Source of the DNA: Geotrypetes seraphini
Taxonomy: Eukaryota; Chordata; Amphibia; Gymnophiona; Dermophiidae
NCBI RefSeq assembly: GCF_902459505.1
Contig: NC_047096.1
Location: 2,914,001-2,978,000, forward strand
Length of the DNA stretch: 64,000 nucleotides
Direction: 5' to 3'
The notes beneath the pieces are model-generated. The model did no database searches. It was given only the letters and a program-made list of their open reading frames with translations, and was not told the origin of the DNA. Position numbers and translations under genes: made by a program. The first letter of the stretch is position 1. Each line of letters opens with the position of its first letter. Positions 34,901-46,900 of the stretch are shown here, piece by piece.

Positions 34901-37900
34901 TCATTCTCTTTGCTTCGGGTGTACTCCAGCCGCTTGGGGGTGATCTGTAAGTCCCGCTGCATGTCAAACGCTTGATTGATAAAGACATCCAGCCACTGGC
35001 AATGGATCCTGTTCAAAGCTGCTGCTTCACTCACTAGGCGCTGCTGCAGCACCTGCTTGGAGAAGAGATATAGGCGTCGCAGCTGCTCAAACTGTTCCAC
35101 CAGCAGGCTGCATGGCTCGCCACCAGGAACGGAAGCCACACTGCTGCTCTTTAAGTAACCCAGGTCCTGCAACTGATAGTACAGAAGGGACCGCTCACTC
35201 TCAGGTTCCCTAGGAGCAATCAACTCCATGTCAAAGGATGGCACTTTAAGAAAGAAAATCGGGAGAGACGAGAACTTCTCTTGAATGCCCTTAAGTTCAT
35301 TTTCATCCCCTTCAGATAGTTTATCCTTGCAGATAGCAAACATTACAATTGGCTGGACTTGGGGAAGGTAACTGTGCAAAGTTTCCTCAGCTGTCTGAAA
35401 TCCTCGACAAGGTGCTACCACAATGTCCACTTCCTAGAACATTAGAACATAATGTAAGAATAGTCTTACTGGGTCTAATCTAATTCTTAGTCATATACTG
35501 AATCATCTCCTAAAAATAAAAGGTTTACATAATTAGACCACAAACAAATGAACATTCATTGGAGCTATAGCCTACAAAGCAATGAAACATAGTGGTTTTT
35601 AAGGTTTTGCAAAAGATCTGAAGAGATCAACACGATCTAACTTGAGGAGGTAGTCCATTCCATATCGCAGTTAGTAAGTATGGAAAGGAGTGTGAAATTT
35701 TACTAATGATTCCTCTTAATGATGGAAAAGAGAGCTTATACATGAGTTTTTCTCTTGCCCGGAGATCTCACGATGTTTAGAGATAAAGGCATCAGAGGAA
35801 CAAATAGTCCATGTAAAATTTTAAAGACTATACAGGTACATTTAAATTGAACGCTCAATTGAAATGGAAGCCAATGCAATTCCTCAATGGAGGAGGCTGA
35901 TTTTGTGATCAAATTTTCTTTCCAAAAATCAATCTGGCTGCAGTGTTGGGTCTGATCAATGGTCCATCTAGCCCAATATCCCATCTTCACGGTGGCCAAT
36001 CCAGGTCACAGGTGTCAGCCCAGCCTTACATTCATAACTCAGCAAAGGCCTACAGAAGATTATGTCAAACAGATCTGATCTAGGGGGGGGATGTCTGTGC
36101 AGATAGATCATTCAGTCTTAGAATGCCCTAAATTATTAGTGCTTAAGAGTAACAAGAGACCTTTGCAACAGCCCTGAGGTTCAACAGATGTGCTAAGGTC
36201 CAATGCTTAAAGTAGAGAATGGCCCCAGCTGCATGCTTTGGCACAGATAGCTAGTGTCCATCAGAAGCCACTGGAAGTCAACGAACTCAAGTCTATAAGG
36301 GACAGTTTCTCTTTTCTCCTTCAGTCTTTCACACCACACACAACCTTCCTTACCACTGTACTAAAGCAAAGATGTATTTAACCACAATAGATGCTATTTT
36401 TAGAACAAGATTGCACCTTTTAAAAGCCTCCTCTCTTTCTCTGGACCCTCTGGCTTCCTCCTCTTGCTCTTTCTGCCTATTCATACCCATCATTCAGACC
36501 CAAGACAGACACACATTCAAGCAGGCAAACTGTGCTTTCCCTCTCATTTACACACACCAAAGCAGTCTCAATCGACTCTGTACTTGTAAAAGCCTATTTC
36601 TATCTCTATAATAGAATAAGCATAAATATGGTCTCTCTAATATTAAGCCTATTTCTACATAATATATTTTGTGCAACCACTCTTGGCTACCATTGTCATT
36701 AATTTCACTTCCTGCTGAACCTCCTCCAAGGGCACTGAACCCTGGTGGATTGTAGGGCCGCAACCTCTTGCAAAACCTTACAATAGGTACCTGGCCAAAA
36801 CCCAAATAGTAGCAACATTTCATGCTACTGATCCCAGGGCAAGCAGTGGCTTCCTATATGTCTGTCTCAATAGCAGACTATGGACTTTTCCTCTAGGATC
36901 CTTCTTAAAACCAGCTACGCTATACCCTCTTACCACAACCTCTGGCTTTGCGTTCTAGAGCTTAACTATTCTCCAAGTGAAAAAATATTTCCTCCTATTG
37001 GTTTTAAAAGTATTTCCCTGTAACTTCATCGAGGCAACATTAGGACAGCATAACTTTTGTGTTTGTATTCTTAATGTGAGCTACATGATGATCAACCAGA
37101 ATATGTAATCAGTTTACCTTAGAATAATACAGAATACAGCAGTTCGCTTGATTTTTGGTCTTAAAAAAACATGATCATGTAAACTCTTATTATTTAAAGT
37201 TCCATTGGTTGCCATTTGAGGCTAGAGTTTTGTTTAAAGTTGGCTGTATCTGTACAGTGAGAGATTAGAGAAACTGGGCCTCTTCTCCCTTGAAAAGAGG
37301 AGACAGAGGGGACATGATCAAAACATTCAAGATAATGAGGGGAATAGACTTAATAGATAAAGACAGGTTGTTCACCCTCTCCAAGGTAGAAAGAACGAGA
37401 GGGCACTCTCTAAAATTGAAAGGGGATAGATTCCGTACAAACGTAAGGAAGTTATTCTTCACCCAGAAAGGGGTAGAAAACTGGAATGCTCTTCCGGATG
37501 CTGTTATAGGGGAAAACACCCTCCAGGGATTCAAGACAAAGTTAGACAAGTTCCTGCTGAACCAGAACGTACGCAGGTAGGCCTAGTCTCAGTTAGGGTG
37601 CTGGTCTTTGACCTAAGGGCCGCCACGGGAGCGGACTGCTGGGTACGATGATCACTGGTCTGACCCAGCAGCGGCAAGGCAATTCTTATGTTCTTATGTT
37701 GTGGAAAGCATGAGGAAGGACCTAGAGAAGTTTGAAAAATAGTCCAGTTTGGCAGCTAAGATTTGATTCTAAAAAAATGTAGGGTCATCCATTTGGGCTA
37801 CAGTTTAGAGAGTGAAGTACTTGTGTGCATGGAAGAAGAGTGAAACTTGGGTGTGATCGTATGTGATGATCTTATAGTGGCCAAATAGGTAGAAAAGTTG

Positions 37901-40900
37901 ACAGCAAAAGCTAGAAGGATTCTTGAGTGCATTGAAAGAGGAATGGCCAACAGGAAAAAGGAGGTGATAATGCCTTCGTATAAGTCTCTGGTGAGGCCTC
38001 TTTTAAAATACTGTGTACAATGTTGGGGAACGCACCTTCAAAAAGATATAAACAGGCTGGAGTCAGTCCAGAATAGTGGTCTCAAAGTCCCTCCTTAAGA
38101 GGTGGAGAGGGGTAGAGTATTAAGAGGGAATGACGAGAGATTTGGGTGCTTTACAAGTTGGCAGGACAAAATCAGCTTCAAAAAAGTGGGCTTTCAGCCT
38201 GGACTTGAAGACCAGAGACAGAGCTTGATGCACCGAGTTAGGCGTGTTGTTCCAGGCGTACGACGCAGCAAGGTAGAAGGGTTGAGTCGGAAGAGAGATT
38301 CACAGTAAAGAGTTAACAAGGAAAACATTTACTGCACCCAAAATCAAAATGTAACACACAAGTTAAACTGACTGCATTATTCAAAGGCCTGTTTCTTAAA
38401 TGCAGATACCTGAAACCCTTTAGCTTTTGCCCTACTTATCCTTCTCCAATAATAGACTTGTCATACTTGTGTGGTATTTCATAGTCGGCTCTCCACACAA
38501 ATACTGTTTACCTAGCACCAACTCCATCAAATTAGCTAAAGGCAAAGAAAAATTTAAAGACTTGTGACAAAGCACTGCAGCCTACAACCTACAAATTGAC
38601 ACCCATTTTTCCTTACCTTCCCCCACCATCCCATCACCCCCCTTCTCTTCACTACCTCCCTCATCCAGCTGTCACTCTCCCCCCCCTCTTTTAACCCTCC
38701 TCAACCTATACCAGGGGTAGGCAATTCCGGTCCTCGAGAGCCACAGGCAGGTCAGGTTTTCAGGATATCCACCATGATTATGTATGAGATGGATTTGCAT
38801 GCACTGCCTCCTTGAGATGCAAATCTATCTCATGTATATTTATTGTGGATATCTTGACACCCTGACCTGCCTGTGGCTCTCGAGGACCGGAACTGCCTAC
38901 CCCTAACCTATACCATCCTTTCTACCACGACCACCCTGCCTCTGGGTCCACAGCAGCAATGAACAAATTTAATAGGTTCCTCAGTGTTTTCAAGCGCACA
39001 AGGGCAATGCTGGTCCCACTTCCTCTAAAAAAAACAAACAAACCAAAAAACAACAAAAAAAAGAAGGTCCCAGGCCTTGGGGTAAAACAGAGCAGCAAAA
39101 GAGGCAGCACAGGAGATGTGAAAGCCAACCTTCAGTTACAAATGCTTTATTGGTGGTTTATCCAAAGTTCAAAAACAAGTCCTTGACATACAATATAAAT
39201 GTGGTCCCAACTGCAAGGAACTTGTAATACTCTGCAAATGTTGTGCTTTTTTCCTGAGCAGATACGCCGAAGCGCTCCTGTGCAACATTTGCAGAGTATC
39301 ACAAGTGAATAAACATCCAATGTCTAACTTCTGAAAGATTCCCTAAAAAGATACATCTTTAACACACGTCGAAATTGTTATACAAATTTGGGAATATGAA
39401 TATATGAGTTAAATCCCTAGTCCATAAGGCTGCCTGAAAAGATAGCAATTGTTCCTGAAATTTCTTATATTGACATCCCTTTACAGAAGGGAATGAAAAT
39501 AATGAGTGAGATTTTCTAGAATGTTTAGAGTTTGTAATAAAAGATTCTCTAAGATACTCAGGAATTGAGTCTGTTAGTGCCTTAAAACAAATACAGCCGA
39601 GCTTAAATTTAACCCGTGCCTCAATTGGAAGCCAGTGCAGTCAATGATAAAAATCAGTGACATACTTGAGGCATCATTTTATTTGAAATTTCCTTGTTAC
39701 TGAGTTTGTTTTCTGGGATCCCATTCAATTGCAACAATTTTTGGTAGCTCGTGAACAAAAGTGAGTTTTTCTTTATCTTTTCTATTTCATTTACTGATGA
39801 GAATTAGGGTAGGAATGTCTAATGTCCTAATTTAGTTGGGAATGATTTGGGTTCATTGGAACTCTACCCATTTCCTTATTTTCTTTGAAAATTGAGTTGA
39901 TATAAGCAATATGTTTCCCCTTTAGTGGGCTTGTAAAGGATTGTCTTTTTGTATGATGTGTTGTATTGAAAACCTGTATGGTAACCCTTTTTTTTCTTGA
40001 TATCTTTATGATATTGTAAATGTATTAAATTCAAATAAAAAAAAATCAGTGACATGATCATACTTCTTTAAGTTGAAGCCATTAACACAGAACTCAGCCA
40101 AAAGGCAGGGATGGAATTAATTTAGAAGTCTTCCACAGAAATGGTAATTGAGTCATTCCCAAAACTGTCCTAGAGGATGCCAAGACCATCAGATTCTCAG
40201 GATTTCTCATATTCATTGCAGATAACCGTAAGCACATAGCGTCACAGTGGATACCGTAAGAACTGCCTGGATATCCTCCAGAATCAGAGGCATAGCTAGG
40301 CTCGGTGCTTGGACCCGTGCTCTTCAACATCTTTATAAATGATCTAGACATTGGTATGACGAGTGAGGTGATTAAATTTACGGACGATACAAAGTTATTC
40401 ACAGTAGTGAAGACGCAGGGGGATTGCGAAGATCTGCAACGTGACATAACCAGGCTCAAGGAATGGGCATTAACATGGCAGATGAGGTTCAACGTGGATA
40501 AGTGTAAAGTGATGCATGTCGGTAACAAAAATCTCATGCACGAATACAGGATGTCTGGGGCGGTACTTGGAGAGACCTCCCAGGAAAAAGACTTGGGAGT
40601 TCTGATCGACAAGTCAATGAAGCCATCCATGCAATGTGTGGCGGCGGCAAAAAGGGCGAACAGAATGCTAGGAATGATAAAGAAGGGGATCACGAACAGG
40701 TCGGAGAAGGTTATCATGCCGTTGTACCGGACCATGGTGCGCCCTTATCTGGAGTATTACATCCATCATTGGTCGCCGTTCATGAAGAAGGACATGATGC
40801 TATTTGAAAGGATGAAGGGCGACTATGATGGTTAAGGGGCTGGAGAAGTTACTGTACAGTGAAAGATTAGAGAAACTGGGCCTTTTCTCCCTCGAACAGA

Positions 40901-43900
40901 GGAGATTGAGAGGGGCCATGATCAAAACATTCAAGGAACTAAAGGGAATAGACTTAGTAGATAAGGACAGGTTGTTCACCCTCTCCAAGGTAGGGAGAAC
41001 AAGAGGGCACTCTCTAAAATTGAAAGGGGATATATTCCGTATGAATGTAAGGAAGTTCTTCTTCACCCAGAGAGTGGTAGAAAACTGGAACGCTCTTTCG
41101 GAGTCTGTCGTAGGTGAAAACACCCTCCAGGGATTCAAGACAAAGTTGGACAAGTTCCTGCTGAATCAGAACGTACGCAGGTAGGGCTAGTCTCAGTTCG
41201 GGCACTGGTCTTTGACCTAAGGGCTGCTGCGTGAGCAGACGGCTGGGCATGATGGACCACTGGTCTGACCCAACAGCGGCAATTCTTATGTTCTACATCC
41301 AATTAGAAGCTCTCTTGTGCTCAGCTGCAAGCACTCCTTTTTCTGCCACCTCCTTTCTAATGAATTCTTTGTTTCCCTCAAGTCTTCCTAAATATAGCAC
41401 AAGCTGGACAAAACCCGTGTCCATCACTGTCATGAGAAATCTGCAGAGGCTGGGAACAGCTGAGCCCAATTATCTAGCTCCCAGCTGATTTTAGGTACCC
41501 TGCTCGTGTTCCTACAAATAGCTTCAGAAAGCACCCCTAAATCTGAGTGTTGGGGAAAGTGGGGCCTGAATCAAGTCTGCCATATTACGAAAGCCTTAGA
41601 CCATTTTGCAATATCAAGGCATTGAAAAAAACCTTTTGTTTTAAAGGAACTAGATTATGGTAAATTTGTTAGGAGTTCCCCTTTCAAGCACCTACAGTGG
41701 TTGCAAAATACAGCAGTCAAGCTTTCCCAGCCTAACAATGCCAAATTCTACAAGGAATCTTCAAAATGTTTCTGTGCTTTTTTCTTTTATATAACACTTA
41801 AATATCTCAAAAGCAAATGACACCGTTTTGCCTGACTAGTTACACGACATCGTACGACACAACCTCTTACCGCTTCTCCCGCTCCAACCATTTCCCATGA
41901 AAATAGGAAAGTGCAGAAACTTTTTGAAGAATCCTCGTATATTTTGATTTTAGCACTAAAAAAAATATTGAGCTACAAAGGAATAACAATGTTGACAATC
42001 TTTGCAGGCCAACCTTTTGCCTATTCCTCTACTTTCCAGAATGACAGCAGCCTACTGTGTACTGTCACCAACATCTTCTCTCTTATCAAGCAGCATTATG
42101 GGGCAATGATCTGAAACAATTACTTACGCTTGCCAATACCTATGGGGAATTTAGGAGACACCTGAAAACATCTGTTCTTAAAATACATAGGAAACTGATT
42201 TTCACAATCTCTGCCACAATAACTGATCTCTAGAGCTGTAAATCAATAGATATTAACTATGTTAATTCTACTCAATCTGTAACATTTATAATCATTGTAA
42301 ACCGCATAGAACTTCACGGTCCTGCGGTATATAAACCGTTATTATTCCTTGTCGGGCAGCTTTTAGCATCTTTATGGAGTTGATTTCCAACCCATGTTCT
42401 CAGACAGCCTGGTTAACCTTTCACCCCCCTGCATTCCTTCATGGCTCTTGATAAAAATGCTGTTCTATGTTAAAATGTCTCCTTCATATTCTGCCTCCTA
42501 ATTGTATTTCCAGTGCAGCTCCTCAAACTCATCAGCTACAACTATAATTTCTGCATGCAATTTGTTCAAGATCACATGACTCAGGACTCGTTAACAGTAG
42601 AGAATGGCTGGTCACCTACCTGCAGGAGTGAGTGGGGCAGAGTTACCTCCAGCTCTGCTAGTCTGTGTCCAGGGTCCTCATCTTCATCCTCATGGAACTC
42701 AAGGTCCTCTTCTGGTATAGTGTCCCAGTGCCCTTGATTCGCTGCCATTAGATGTACCAGTTCATATTGCTGGGGAAGTGCTAGGCTAACCTGTGTCTGC
42801 TTCCCATGCTTGAAATGGATTCGCCGTCTAGAGCAATTCTCCTCACTGGTGTGTTTATTGGTAGGTAGAAGCCGGCTGCCCAGAAGTGTATTAAGAACTT
42901 GACAGCGGACATTGCAGGTTTGGCCCAGTATAATGATACATGGGTAGCAGTGGTTTACCATTAGTTTCAGGTATTCCTCCTCATGGCAAGGAATTGAAAT
43001 GCAGCACTGCTGGCCTGGTAAAGAAACACATGACAGATAGATAAACACCAGAGAGCACTCAGCCACACCAACCGTACAATCCCTTCCTGGCCGCGTTGAT
43101 GCTCATTTCATGCTTTTTTGGCTTCAAATACATCCCCATCTCTTCCCTGAGCCTATCGCCTCTTAACCTCATTCCAGAGCTTCCTTTCAAATGAAAGACT
43201 TGGCATCATCTCTACTGGGGAGAGGGAATACATCGTAAGGCTGAAATCAGAGTAAAATTTTAAATTAGCAATATGGCTGGATATTGCAGCATCACAGAAC
43301 TGCCTATGTAACATAGTAGATGACTGCAGATAAAGACCTGTGTGGTCCATCCAGTCATTTTTGAGGCAATGTTAAAACTAATTAACAATCCAGTAATTAA
43401 TCATTATAAGATGTTTTTCCTCCTCTTTCTGAGACAGGCAAGACCTGTACTCCAACTATATGAATGTGGTAAAAGTGGGCATTCTTTCTCCATATCCATA
43501 TTGCTGCACACAGGACAGAGACCGCAGAAGTCTGCCCGGCATCAACCACACTGCCCTACTGCTGAAGTCACCGTCCAAGCAAACTGCAGCCTCTCTCGCC
43601 ACATGCTGGACCCAAGCCATAGAAGTCCATCTGGCATTGGCTTCACTGCTGGGGTTGCCATTTAAGCACCTCTCCTGATTATCATAATGAAGTTATAGAT
43701 TTAGTTCTGTAAGAGTTGTGTCGTTGCTATCCTTTTTTTATTCAGGGATTTTTGAACTCAGTTACTGTTTTTGCCTCTACCACCTCTCCAGGGAGGGCAT
43801 TCCAGGCATCTACCACCCTCTGAAAAAGCATTTCCCGATGTTCCTCCCGAGTCTACCACCCTGCAATCTTATCTTATGTCCTCTAGTGTTACCGTTTCTC

Positions 43901-46900
43901 CGTCTCTGGAAGAGATTTGTTTGTATATTAATACCCTTTAAGTATTTAAACGCCAGTATCCTATCTCCTCTATCCCTGCTTTCCTCCAGGGTATACAAGC
44001 CTCTTCTCATGTATCTCTCAACACAATTCATGAGATGTATAAATTAACAGCCCTGGTTGCATATTCAGTGTTCAATCATCGAGTAACTTTCACCAAGCAG
44101 CAAGTATAGCTCTTGCCACCTTGCTGGGCAGATTGGATAAACTAATTTCTAGAGCCTGGTTCATTGGCAATGTTTAATTGCCCAATTTGACTTAAAATTT
44201 AAAGTATGCAATTCCAGGTTTTGCAGAATTTGATCATAAAGACAAAACGCTTTGGTTGCACAACAGAAAAATATCTCATTAAATGCTTTACCTTAAACCT
44301 CTGGTTTCTCCTAACATTTATGGATAGGGTAGATTGCCGATTGATCTTTCTCCTTTACAATGACACCACTGATCGCAGTTAGAACTTGAGGGAACACTTG
44401 AATCCTATAGGGGCAGCTTTGAAGTTAAGCAACTAGAGCTCCTTTTGCATAAAGGGCCTATTCGGGTCAGTATCATTGAATAATATCATTTAACTGGGAA
44501 TTCTATATTTGGAGCTAATTTTTATTACTAAAAGATCATTTTGCTCTCTTGTCCTCCAATAGCAAGTACTCTCTAAATGCCCAAAAATGGCAGAACATTG
44601 CACTTTTAACATATCACTTGGCCTATCAACTACAAAATATGAAAAGTAATTTGGGGGGTGGGGGAAGGCAGTGGTGGCATGGAGAATCAATCATGAAAAA
44701 TTCCTCTTGGGGCAGATGAGGTCTCATACGACCAAGTCTGCTACATAAGAGTGATCATAACATCCTCAAGAACTTATTCACAGCTTTCCATACAAATAGA
44801 GGAATAGTGTCCCAATTCCATTCCCAATTATGTTGTCTATATGGGCTACATCATTATATATGGAACTGTAGAAACATTAGGTCATCCTAACAGTCTACCA
44901 CACTCCACTTGTCTAACAATTGTGAGAAGATATTTTTAAAGTATTTATGTTCCTCTTATCTGGATTAGCATAGGCAACTGACTCTGCTGCCAACTTCTGG
45001 TAGGTACCACAACTGAATCTGGGCCTCCTACTGCACTTGGAACATAATAGGCACAGTGGGTAAGTTGCAGATACGGCTAGACAGCTTTTCTGCAGGATCC
45101 CAACCAGAGTATCAGCGGGGTCTTTTCAATTGTTTATACCAGGGGTAGGGAACTCCAGTCCTCGAGAGCCGTATTCCAGCTGGGTTTTCAGGATTTACCC
45201 AATGAATATGCATTGAAAGCAGTGCATGCAAATAGATCTCATGCGTATTCATTGGGGAAATCCTGAAAATCCGACTGGAATACGGCTCTCGAGGACCGGA
45301 GTTCCCTACCCCTGGTTTATACCAAATCTCTGCATAAAATCTAAGCGTAGATCCAAAAGAACAATTAAAAAATTTCCATTTCAAAAAAATTCCAAATCAC
45401 CTCTCGGACATCACATATTATGAACAGAAAGAGCAATGCTCCAAGACCTTTTCCTAGTGAAAGGCAGTACAGGAATAGAGTACTGGGCTGAAATTAGGGA
45501 AGCCCAGTTCACCCTAGTGCTGCTCATTGCAATCTTAGTCCATTCACTTAACCCTCTGTTGCCTCAGGCACATACATAATGTAATCTCTCCCCAAACAGG
45601 GAAATACAATGTTTATCTGGATATAACCCATCTTGTGGTACTACTGAAAATGGTGAGAGCTAAATCTAAATAAAACAAAATGCACGATAGGATTGGCACA
45701 TGTTTTAGTCATGTGGAAGATTTAGGAGCTTTAACTATAATGTTTTTAAAATAGAACAAATTAGATGCCCACCAGAAATAACATTTCCTTCTACAGCAAT
45801 TAAAAGTGTTACCTGCCCATACCTGAGGCTTTCATTTACAACAGATGCACTAGCATGCCAAGAAGAATAAGAAAACAAGTCTTAGCAACTAAGCTATTTA
45901 ATCTTAGGTCATGTTTGCCCCTCTTGAAAGGCTACCAAAAGTAAGAAAAAAAAGTATATTGTTAAAGGATTTGGACAGGATCAAAGAGGATCTTTTTGCA
46001 ACCATGGCAATCTTCCATTTGCTTTTAAACAAAATGAAGAACAGCTTTCCTATGAGCTAGACTATCATAACCTAAAATACATAGCACTGTACATCATGTA
46101 TTATATCTTATCTATGCGGTGTCTCTAAGTAATATATAAAAGCGACTTACGATATCTTGATGTTCTGTAACTAATTTAATATATATATATATATATATTT
46201 ATTTTAAAGGCTTTCTTAAGATGTGTGCCTTTTGGACACTAACAGCATAGAGCAGGGGTGTCAAAGTCCCTCCTCCAGTTTTCAGGATTTCCCCCATGAA
46301 TATGCACGAGATCTATTAGCATACAATGAAAGCAGAGCATGCATATTCATGGGGGAAATTCTGAAAACTTTTGCAACTTACCTGCTACAGTAATATGTGA
46401 TAGGATAGCTATGGAGCAGGGGTGTCAAAATCCCTCCTCCAGTTTTCAGGATTTCCCCCATGAATATGCATGAGATCTATTAGCATACAATGAAAGCAGA
46501 GCATGCATATTCATGGAGGAAATTCTGAAAACTTTTGCAACTTACCTGCTACAGTAATATGTGATAGGATAGCTATGGAGCAGGGGTGTCAAAATCCCAA
46601 CTCCAGTTTTCTGGATTTCCCCCATGAATATGCATGAGATCTATTAGCATACAATGAAAGCAGAGCATGCATATTCATGGGGGAAATTCTGAAAACTTTT
46701 GCAACTTACCTGCTACAGTAATATGTGATAGGATAGCTATGGAGCAGGGGTGTCAAAATCCCTCCTCCAGTTTTCAGGATTTCCTCCATGAATATGCATG
46801 AGATCTATTAGCATACAATGATAGCAGAGCATGCATATTCATGGGGGAAATCCTGAAAATTGGAGGAGACACTTTGACACCCCTGCTCCATAGCTATCCT

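Noticed and set aside
34756-34975. Plus-strand frames at 34756-35158
   Set aside because: Antisense shadows of the large DSTYK exon 3.
40094-40735. 213-codon open frame on the minus strand
   Set aside because: It is antisense to a well-preserved CR1-like reverse transcriptase on the plus strand (40305-40835) and has no recognisable domain.
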